From: Bathynomus jamesi
Taxonomy: Eukaryota; Arthropoda; Malacostraca; Isopoda; Cirolanidae
Direction: 5' to 3'
NCBI GenBank assembly: GCA_023014485.1
Contig: JAJOZX010006159.1
Coordinates: 228,297 to 292,296 of the forward strand
DNA length: 64,000 nucleotides
Shown here: positions 11,328-20,600 of the stretch, one piece after another
How positions within the stretch are numbered: the first letter of the stretch is position 1
Layout: the number at the start of each line of letters is the position of its first letter
The notes under the pieces: model-generated
The model's input: only the letters and a program-made list of their open reading frames with translations
Database searches by the model: none
Told to the model about the DNA's origin: nothing
Program-made: the position numbers and the translations under genes

Positions 11328-11559
11328 TATGAGCATAACCACCACACAAAAAAACACCACAGCACCACAACCACCAATCATCTATGTATAGCTTACCATC
11401 ACCAAACCAACCTTACCCACGGCTTTTACTTACCAGTGACCCCCAGCCTTGATTTTGGCTCTCTCTTCTATTAGGAGGAAGGAGGGGTTGTGGGCATTCA
11501 CCCTTGGCCGTTCCTTCCTGCATTAAAAAAAATTTCAACATCACCACCACTAATTGAAC
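11328..11559. other. No gene seen
   Basis: AT- and AC-rich sequence (runs of accaccac and catcaccac). No open frame or terminal repeat is recognisable. Confidence 0.5.
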
Positions 11560-11999
11560 ATTTTGCTGGAGTAAATGCAAAAATCTTCACTTTTTTGAAG
11601 TGAAGGTCAAAATATAATAAAAACCCACTCTAATAGACAGAGTTTATTTCCACAACAGTTTCAATGCCCACTGGCATCCTCTTCAGGTGGATACAGAAAA
11701 ACGAATGAACCAAAAACAAGAGGGAAAACAGTCCAGGGACCATTAAGAAATTTGCACCTTGGTTAGATCCTGTTCTCCTGGCACTGGAAGGGCATTTTTA
11801 TTAAAGGGACCCGCTTATAAGTACATTCGTACAAATTTAAAACTATCATCTTGTTCTATACATGCAGGTTCTTTTTTTTGTTACATATTTGCTGGACCTG
11901 GAAAATTCAAAGGTTGGAACATTTTTAAGGAGTTAAAATATCCTGAGTGGTTTATCAGAAAGACATTTTAAAACCAGAAAATCTTTTTATGCCCCTCGG

Positions 12000-12855
12000 G
12001 AACCTTCAGTTAACCAAAAACAATATGAGAGTTTGCCTTACATTGCCAGCTTAGAAAGAGTAAAACCATTGACGAAAGATTTTAAGTTTGCTTTGGCATT
12101 CAAATATTCATCTACCGTGAAAAGTAAATTGGTTAGGAATAACGTTGCAAAACAGGAACAAGCCTGTGTCTACAGCATTCCCTGTAAAAGTTGTGATTTA
12201 GTATATAGTAAACTCGCAACTTACACAGGGGTTATGTTCCTGGGACCCACTAAGGCCAAAAACCGCATAAAGTCAGAAACCAGAAAAAATCCCCTAAATC
12301 ACCCTTAAATCACTATATATTGTAACTTTGTTATATGTATAACTTACCTATAACACAAAAGTGATGCAATTGGCAATGTTGAATTCCTTCCAGCATGCCA
12401 TAATACTCTTGTTAGTGCCATCCTCCATGGCATTGCGAATGCGAATGAAGGTGAGACGTGTGTACACTGCCTTAAAGCACCAAAATTGTAAAATTAACCC
12501 GCGTATACTTGAAACTGCATAAGAAAAATCTGTGTAAGTTGCGAGTCTACTGTACATAGAAGAAACTGGAAGAAATATTGAAACCCGTATTAAAGAACAC
12601 AAATATGCCTTCAGAAGTTGTAATACAAATAATGCCATTTTTTATCACACTAGCCAAAATAATCATGCTATAGATTGGGAACCAATTAAGGTACTTTATA
12701 AATGTAGTAATTATGTCAAAAGAAAAATAATACAATCTGTATGTAGAGAAGAAGATAATTTTAATTTGCGTGAAGGTACTTATAAATTGGACCCTTTAAT
12801 GAGATTCTTGGTCAAAAAATCCCTTACGGAGTCAAGTGAATGGGTTCTAACCTAA
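12000..12855 (+). pseudogene. Penelope-like GIY-YIG endonuclease, split by MITE
   Basis: Joining the flanks of the MITE mentally gives a continuous frame. Left part: a linker, then VYSIPCKSCDLVY up to 12203. Right part from 12553: the rest of the YIG motif, ETGRNIETRIKEHKYAF and an N-H helix, ending EWVLT at TAA 12853-12855. The Cys pair, the Y-I-x pattern, TGR and the EH motif are those of the C-terminal endonuclease of Penelope-like retroelements, which nicks target DNA. The Gly of YIG is Glu in this copy, which would be expected to impair activity. The upstream reverse transcriptase is missing. Confidence 0.75.
12206..12552. mobile_element. MITE, pogo/Tigger-type ends, TA target
   Basis: The 347-bp insert has TIRs: left TAGTAAACTCGCAACTTACA, right (inward) CAGTAGACTCGCAACTTACA. 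It is flanked by TA on both sides (12204-12205 and 12553-12554). It has no coding capacity. Removing it restores the GIY-YIG reading frame, which confirms the boundaries. Confidence 0.85.
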
Positions 12856-13660
12856 GTGTGAATTTCTTAAAGGTCTCTGGATTGTTTCCTTACTCGCTTT
12901 TGGTTCACCTGTCTTTTTTTTTTCCCTCAGTAAAATGTAAATAGAATAATAAACATAAATGTAAATGTAATAATGAAAGTAATAATGAAAGTAATAAATG
13001 TGGAAATAAATGTAATAATAACAGTAATAAAATAAATGTAATAGTGTAAAGGTAATAATAATAAATGTTAAAAAACTAAATGCAATAATAAATGCAGTAA
13101 TTATGTCAAAATAATAGAATCTGTATATATATAGAAGATAGTTTTAATTTGTGCGAATGTACTTATAAGTGGGATCCTTTAATAAAAATGCCCTTCTGGG
13201 GTCAGGGGAATGGGATCTAGCCTAGGTGCGAATTTCTTAATGGTCTCTGGATTGTTTCCTTCTCGCCTTTTTCATTCGTTTTTTGGTTTAGAATTTCTGT
13301 ATAATAAACAACAATGTAATAATGAATGTAATAAATTTATAATCTCTGTAATAAATAATAATGCAATATTAAATGTAATAAATTTAATAATAAATGTAAT
13401 AATTATGTAAAAAAAAAACTAGAATCTGTATGTATAGAAGAAGAAGATAGTTTTAAATTTGTGTGAATGTCCTTATAAGCGGGTCCCTTTAATAAAAATG
13501 CCCTTCCAGTGTTGGGAGAATGGGATCTAGCCTAGGTGCGAATTTCTTAATGGTCCCTGGACTGTTTTCCCTCTTGTTTTTGGTTCATTCATTTTTCTGT
13601 ATCCACCCAAAGAGGATGCCAGTGAGCATCAAAACTGTTGTGGAAATAAACTCTGTCTAT
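12640..13660 (+). repeat. Triplicated Penelope 3' segment with ATAAATGTAAT filler
   Basis: Three imperfect direct copies of a block run from the tagaagaagatagtttta motif, through cttataagtgggatcc and tgcgaatttcttaatggtc, to the ttggttcat motif. They begin near 12735, 13125 and 13430. They are joined by AT-rich filler made of aataaatgtaataat units (12940-13110 and 13300-13400). Confidence 0.7.
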
Positions 13661-13694
13661 TAGAGTGGGTTTTTATTATCATATTTTGCTGGAG

Positions 13695-14232
13695 ACTTGA
13701 GGTGTAGAAGCTTCACTTGCATTTTGTTCTGAATAAATTATGTTGGTTTATTTTTTTTTAAACAATTTGTACAAATGAGTGATGAATGACAAACTATAAT
13801 TAAGATCACTATTTTCTACCACAACAATTGGAAGTGTTCTCAAATATTTCAAGATAGGATTTTTGCGACTTTTAAAAGGGGTCACAACAGTGGTTGAAAG
13901 TTTTTATGCATTTTCTTATTAATACGCTTTCATAAACCTCCTACAGAAAACAATTAAGATGAGTAAGACAAAATATGATAAAACAAAAAGATGAATAACT
14001 AAAAACTAATGATTTAGGAACGTCAAATATTTGCCATTAGAAATTATGAAAGCAAGTATTGAATATTCATCACTTTTCACTGCACTACCACCACTGTAAA
14101 AAGTTACCCTGAATTCATCACAGTTTGATGAGCTAATGTAACAATTTATACCATTGGCTTTTGATTCAGGCTCTCTTTTCTAACTAGTTAGTAAAATATA
14201 AAAAATAATAAATACTAACCCTAACACATATG
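13695..14232. other. No gene seen
   Basis: AT-rich sequence without a recognisable open frame or paired terminal repeat. Confidence 0.5.
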
Positions 14233-14373
14233 CAGAAATCCCCGCATTAATGACCTTCACATTAGCGGAAACTTCACTTGGATGGACTAAATCGGTGTCT
14301 GGTCGTTAACATTCAGTTTAATGTAATACAGGTTGTTAAAGTGAAGATTTCTGCTAAAAAAGTCTGTTAGCAT

Positions 14374-15649
14374 TGTAGTAGGGACCACTGATTAACAAAT
14401 CATGGTAGTTGTGTGTTTTAACCTTCATCCTTTCTCTCCCATACAGGTTTGAATGCCATAACCCCCATAAAATCTAGCCCCATAGAATCTAACGTCAGAA
14501 TTGTGGCTTAATGTTCTAAAAAGATAAAACAAACCACAAAAAAAAGGGGTTTTTTTTGTTTAAGAAGTCCTGAAATGGGTAGGCTTGCCAAATCTGAACA
14601 GGCCAACAAAGTGCACAGTGCGACTGGGTATACGTGTAATGTCGGTTGCTGAAGCTAGAAGTTAAGAAAGACAGAAATTAGATGACATTCATCTAGTGCG
14701 TTTGACTCCTTGAACTCGAACAATCATCCCCGAACCTTTTGAAAGTTTTAGGTGGTGGTACCTGCACATCAGTTAAGGCCAGGTATCAATAACACCTTGC
14801 CTTCCTTTCCATTTAGCCTAGTCAGGGATATTTAGGGTATAATTATTGTATGCGAACAAAAACAACTAAAAGAAGGACATTTAAGTTTCAAGATAAGGAA
14901 TCAGGACGCAACTCCTCATTGTTTCTTGATTCATCTTGATTGTAACCCAAAGGAGCCTCTCTTGACCATTGTAATGCAAAGATAGATCACTTGCTTTGCC
15001 AAAATCCAGTTGTCTGTGACCATGTGTTAACATATATATGAAATTGTGCTCTTGCGATTGACACTGCGTGTACATTTGTGTAAAGATATACCTTATTGCT
15101 TGTCTGCCCACTTACCTTAATGTCCTTGCTTCACCCTGCCTAACCCCCGCTTTTCTAACTTTTTCCTCCCTTTCATGTGTTGTATAGAATGTAAATCCCC
15201 TTTTCCATCAATAAAGTTTGTCCATGGTTTTTCCTCTAGTGTGTTTTTCCAACCCGTTGAGGTTACAGTTTGATTTGGCTACGGCATTGTCATCGGGAAT
15301 GTGGTGAGCATTTTTGTTTCCTTTTCGTGGAATATTGGGAGGTCCTGAGGTTGGGTCAGTCCGGTGGGCATTGGGACACTTAACTAATCGCATTGTTTCT
15401 CTGTTCTGAGGATAACGAGGTCACGCCTGGAGGGTCGCGTCGGGATCAACGAGACTCCGGGAAGGTTTACCCATCAGGGATTCTTAGAAGCCCGTCCTCC
15501 TCAGCCAACGAGCCGCCTTTGGGTGTTTGGTTTTGAAGTAAGTCTTCTCCCCGTACCGGTAGACAAAAATTGCATGAAATAAAAATGTTGTCGGGTGGTT
15601 CACATTGACTCGGAACTTCATTGGTTTATTGGATAACCCCACCGCAACA
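14374..15649 (+). repeat. 5' LTR of Gypsy element
   Basis: The LTR starts TGTAGTAGGGACC and ends CACCGCAACA. A polyadenylation signal AATAAA is at 15210-15215. It should supply the promoter for the genomic RNA; no clear TATA box was identified with confidence. Confidence 0.95.
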
Positions 15650-15653
15650 TTTT

Positions 15654-15671
15654 TGGTGCCCAGACCCGGGA
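15654..15671 (+). promoter_or_regulatory. Primer-binding site of Gypsy element
   Basis: TGGTGCCCAGACCCGGGA begins four bases after the 5' LTR. TGG is the complement of a tRNA 3' CCA end. The matching tRNA cannot be named without a tRNA set from this species. Confidence 0.75.
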
Positions 15672-15729
15672 ACGGGAGGCACCCAACGTTGACGGCTTCG
15701 GCTTAGCACGGACGAAAAAAAAAAAATAA

Positions 15730-17480
15730 ATGTCAGATTTAGTTGAGCTCAAGACCCAGGTTGCCCAACTTGTTGACCTGGTCAAGGAGCAGAAACAACA
15801 AGCTCTAGAATCAGAGCAGAACTGGACGCAGCGGTTGGTGGACCTTGAAACGGTCTGGAAAGGAAAGTATGACCGGTTGTCCAAAGAAAATGATGATCTT
15901 GTGGCCCGACGTGAATACTGGCAAGAACGAATGGACCAACTGGAGAGAAAACAAGCAGCCAGAGAGGAACAATATGACGATCTTGTGGCCCGAAGTGAAT
16001 ACTGGCAAGGACGAGTGAACCAACTGGAGAGAAAACAGGCCACCAGAGAGGAACAAGAACTTCAGAGTGCCCGTCAGGAATATGAAGACCTTGTACCAGA
16101 TAATGACATGGAGCAGAAGGTGGAGGTCAGAAAAGAGCCGTCCAAGGATCCTCGAACAAGGAAACATTCAGACGTCAGTTTCCACAGACCTCATAACCGC
16201 AGTTCCGAATCGTCTCATAATGAGGAGTCAAGCTCATCAGACGAAGTCAACGTCAAGAAGGAGGAAACGCGGCCTAGATACCCATCATCCAGAAAATATC
16301 ATCATAGGGTCCCGCAGCGAACACCTATGAACGCTCCCGAATTGGATGACTTCAATGTCAATAGTGGGCGCTCCTTCCCTGAATATCTTGAAGCGTTTGA
16401 GCGCCACTGTGCCTCAAAATATATTGTGAAAGACGAGATTGGACAGGAGCGTTAGGAAAGCACTTGACCGGAAAACTTCAAGACTTGTACCATGCTTATG
16501 GGGGTTGTGGTGTCGAATATGACCACATGAAGGAAATACTGTTAACATGGCATAAGAGAATCAAGAAGACCGTGACCACTGGAAAGGTTGCCGAATTCAA
16601 GAATGCCAAAATGAAGTCAGGGGAATCTCCCGATGTATATGCGGGCCGATTGGAGACATTGGCACGAAGGGCATTCCCTCAGAAAGACATCGAGACCAGC
16701 AAGGAGTTAAGGAGGAAGTACCTCGAGACTGTCCCCTCAGCCCTGTCACAACACCTAGCGAGGATAATAACGGAAAACAAGACTCTGCACCAGAAGAAGG
16801 TCTACTGGTCCAACATTTTGGATTTTGTGGCCTTACAAGGAACTGAAAGTTCTGGGATTCCGACCATACCTGAACCAATAGAAGTCTTGCAAATGCAGGT
16901 CCCTGTTCAGGTTTCCGAAAATCTTGACACTTCCAGACAGGGATTTGTTCCTCAGAGCCAGCCACGACTAGGTAGGAATAGAGGGCGCAGTCGTCCACGA
17001 AGCAATGGAAATGGGACAAGCGTTTTCTCACGGAGGCAAGGAGGGTCAAGAGAAAACCAGCGAGGACAGGATCGCTCACGAAATCCACGACCAAATCAGG
17101 AAAGCAGTTACCGGCCAGGATCCTCGCCCCACCCTAGAGAACAACGACAACCCCGAACTCATGGCCAGAGGGAATCCAGCAACGGAGCAACAGATGAAGA
17201 GTGTCAGTGGTGTACCAGAAAAGGACATAACGAGGCCAATTGCCGAAGGAAGAATGGTGCCTGTTTGTTGTGTGGCGCGTTGGACCATTTTGTCCGTGAG
17301 TGCTCCAGAAATTCCCAGAGAACACCAACCCCTGACCCTACTGCCCGATATCATTGTTCCCGTTGTCAGGGGCCTCACCCTGGTATGTATTGTCCCGTGA
17401 GAAGTCAATATCAATCGACCTCAGGAAATCAAAATATGGAAGATCATGACGGCCAACCACCATCCCAGTCGGAAAACTAA
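15730..17480 (+). pseudogene. gag: gag of Gypsy element, one frameshift
   Basis: This is the structural polyprotein that packages the element RNA. ATG 15730 opens a strongly coiled-coil N-terminus with three copies of a roughly 30-residue unit (core LVARxEYWQxRxxQLERKQ). A Ser/Glu-rich linker follows, then the Gag capsid-like domain (FPEYLEAFERHC on to LTGKLQDLYHAYGG). The frame ends at 16453-16455 and resumes in another frame; a single-base loss near 16440 is the simplest cause. The second segment (from 16464) has an RG/RS-rich basic region and three zinc-knuckle-like motifs: CQWCTRKGHNEANC, CLLCGALDHFVREC and CSRCQGPHPGMYC, the last atypical. It ends at TAA 17478-17480. Confidence 0.9.
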
Positions 17481-17482
17481 GC

Positions 17483-17632
17483 ATGTCCAACGAGGACAGG
17501 GACTCGTTGGAAAGGATTGTCACAATCCCTGATAATGATGACCACCCCAGAGCTAGATGCACCCCAGAGTTTGCCCCCCGAGCAACTGCCTTTCCTGAAG
17601 ACCACTGGTGTGTGACTCACCGGGCGATTTGA
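17483..17632 (+). CDS. Short frame overlapping start of pol, likely true pol N-terminus
   Basis: ATG 17483 lies two bases after the gag stop (TAA-GC-ATG) and opens 49 codons beginning MSNEDRDSLERIV, ending at TGA 17630. Pol itself, in another frame, has no ATG at its start and is open from 17599. The composition of this stretch looks protein-like. The simplest reading is that pol begins here and that a small indel between about 17600 and 17630 moved the rest into its present frame. A frameshift from gag is an alternative. Confidence 0.5.
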   Translation: MSNEDRDSLERIVTIPDNDDHPRARCTPEFAPRATAFPEDHWCVTHRAI

Positions 17633-20600
17633 GAAGTCATGCTCTAGAGAAACCAGGGGAGCTTGGCCAACCGCCAACGACCCCTTTTGGAGCTTCTGAA
17701 ACGATTTTTCACGAACAAGCGGCACCAGTTGTGGAACCTGATCTACCTACCCTTGATTTTCGAGGAGTTAAGTTTGCAGAGCTGGAGCCAGCAAATGTAC
17801 TCACACTGGATGTCGTGATTAATAACACGATCATAAACAGTCTTATCGACACAGGGGCTCAAGTTAGTTTAATATCGGGAGGGCTGGTTGAGCAGTTGGG
17901 GTTGGTTCTGGATACCCAAGACAGGATACCTATTCGTGGGATAGGTAAAGACCTTGCATGCCACACTCTGGGGTCAATAAATATTGCACTTTCTCTACAT
18001 AACATCGTCATGAAGCCTTGTACATTTCTGGTAATCCCGCATTTGGACACAAATTATCCACTTTTCCTCGGTCTAGATTTTCTAAGAAAGAATGGCTTGC
18101 AAGTAAATTTGTCCCGTCGAAGAATATCTGGAACTTGTGAGGATGGATCTAAATGGGATGTGTATTTGGGTTCAGGTGGGACAGAGTGTACGAAGCTTAG
18201 ATACCAAGCTAAATGTTGGGCAGCTGAAAGTGTGCAAAGAAATGATTGTGGACCTGTTCGAGTGCCAGTAGAGTGGGAGGGGAGAGAAAGTGAATTGAAT
18301 GGTCCTTGCGCATGTTCACAAGGGGCAAGCATGTGGTTTTATGATGGTAGTGCAGTGAATGCTCATTTAGGGGATAAGGTAATCGGAGTGCCAGGTATCA
18401 TGAATGTTGAGCAACCGTCAGTTTTATTGTATACAAGGGGGAAGTCATTGGGAAAGATTAAAAAGGGAGACCTAATAGGATACATGTACACAATCGTTAT
18501 ACCTGAACATGAAAGTAATGTGCTCCAGTGTAGAACTGCGACGCAGGGAGATGTAGGCCCGAGTCAAGTGTCTCCAACTCTTCAAGATTGGACTCCAGAG
18601 CGTATACAGTCAGGAATAAGCCTGGATGGGTTAACCCCAGACCAGAAGGAAAGTGTTCATCGCCTGTTGGAATCCCGAAAGGAAGTATTGAGTCGTGGAG
18701 ATGCCGATGTTGGTGCAGCAAGAATGACCCCACACCGCATCGAACTCTACGATGAAACCCCAATTTTTCAACGTCCAAGGAGATTCCCAGAACCTATCAC
18801 ACAGGTAATTGAAGATCAGTGTCAAGAACTTCATGAACTGGGTATTATTGAACCTACTACTTCACCATGGAGTGCTCCGGTAGTCCCGATTAGAAAGCCG
18901 GATGGTTCCATCCGGTTATGCGTTGACTATCGCAAGTTGAATAAAATTACCAAGCCAGATAGGTTCCCGATGGCCAACCTTACTGATTCGGTATATAGTC
19001 TCCATGGAGTAAGGTACTTCACGACCCTAGACCTTGTCCGCGGCTACTATCAAATGCCCATTGAAGAGGATAGTCGTGACTATACCGCATTCTCAACACC
19101 TCATGGCCATTGGCGGTTCAGAAAACTCAGTTTCGGCTTGAGGAATGCTCCATCAGCTTTTCAACGTGAAATGCAGGAAGTCCTGAAGAGTTTTTCCAGA
19201 AAGAACGTGCTGGTTTATATTGATGACATCTTGATTATGGAAAAGACTTTTGCAGCTCACCTGAAGTTAGTAGGCAGTGTTTTGAAAGTCCTGGAAGATC
19301 ATGGGATTAAGATCAAGCCTCCAAAGTGCAGATGGTTCAAGTCAAAAGTACCCTTCTTAGGGCACACAGTTAGCTCTAGTGGATTATCAAAGTCTCCAGA
19401 ATATATGGAAAAGGTTAGTAACTTCCCGAAACCTACCACCATTCGTGAATTGAGGGAATTTCTTGGACTCATCAACTTCCAACGAAAATTCCTACCGCAA
19501 TGTTCCCCTCTCGCAAAACCCTTGTCAGAGCTCACTGGTAAATCCGCTTCGACTAATCTTCAATGGACATCTGAAATGGAGTCTTCTTTTGATGCACTCA
19601 AGACTGAGATGCAGAGGGAGATAGAGCTTGCATTTCCAGATTATCGGGAAACTGCCGAAAAGATAAACCTATGGGTGGATGCCTCTGCTATCGGCGCCGG
19701 AGCATGCTTAACTCAAGTTCAAGATGGGAGGGTTAGGATTATCGCACATGCCTCCATGACCTTCTCGAAACCCCAACGTAAATATTCCGTGACTGAACGC
19801 GAACTAGCCGCAATGCGATGGGGTGTGAAAACTTTTCGCGCCTTCTTATATGGCATCCCTTTTGTCTTAAATACGGACCATCAGGCTTTATTTTACCTCC
19901 ACAACATGAAACTGGTAAACGATAGAATTGCTCGGACGCTAGAAGACCTGGCCGAGTTTGATTTTGAACTCCATTACATACCAGGAAAAGAAAATCAAGC
20001 TGCTGACACTTTATCACGCCATTTCCAGACACCCCAGGAAGATGGGACAGAAGTGACCCCCACTGATTTTCCAAAGGGATTAATGGTGCTTTTTAAACCA
20101 GACGGAGGGGGTGACTCATTAATCGAATGTCTCTTGCATGTCTTGACTCAAGTTTTGGAAAAGGAATGTCCGGACAGTGTCACCTCGCTCAGGAAGCAGC
20201 TCGTGGGTGAACTGATGACGAAACCCTCACGATATAAGATCCAATTGAATGCAAAGAAAAAGCAAAGTCTTCGGTTGATGACGTTGGCTGGTCAGCCCAT
20301 GACTCTTGAAGTTTTGCTGGTTTGCAGTCATTTATACAATCTGGATATTGTCCTGCATTTTGGTTCAACTCATCCCCTCGTGTTTCAAGTCCCCGCAGGA
20401 GTGGGGGATGATAGCAGAGAAAGGGTACACCTTCAGTGCTTGGGTGGGATACACTTTAACTTGTTGCAGGAAACGAACACATTCCACGCTAATAACCTGT
20501 CGCTCATAAACACCATTAATTCTTATGACGCCACTGACTCAGATCCGGATCCAGTGAACCCAATTATGGATAGCCATGAAAACCCTGATCCTCAGGGGCA

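Larger units (their letters stand above)
11572..13682 (+). mobile_element. Penelope-like element, 5'-truncated, with inverted end
   Basis: Flanked by a 12-bp direct repeat ATTTTGCTGGAG (11560-11571 and 13683-13694). The left about 290 bp (11572-11870) is an inverted copy of the right end (about 13420-13682); both contain the segment with gaggatgccagtg and aataaactctgtctattag. Between them lies the 3' part of a Penelope-type gene with a GIY-YIG domain, so the reverse transcriptase is lost. A flanking inverted terminal copy and a variable target duplication are usual for Penelope-like elements. A MITE is inserted at 12206-12552. Confidence 0.75.

Noticed and set aside
16597..17414. Open frames opposite gag
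   Set aside because: They mirror the gag coding strand, have no family motif, and shift with it; treated as shadows.
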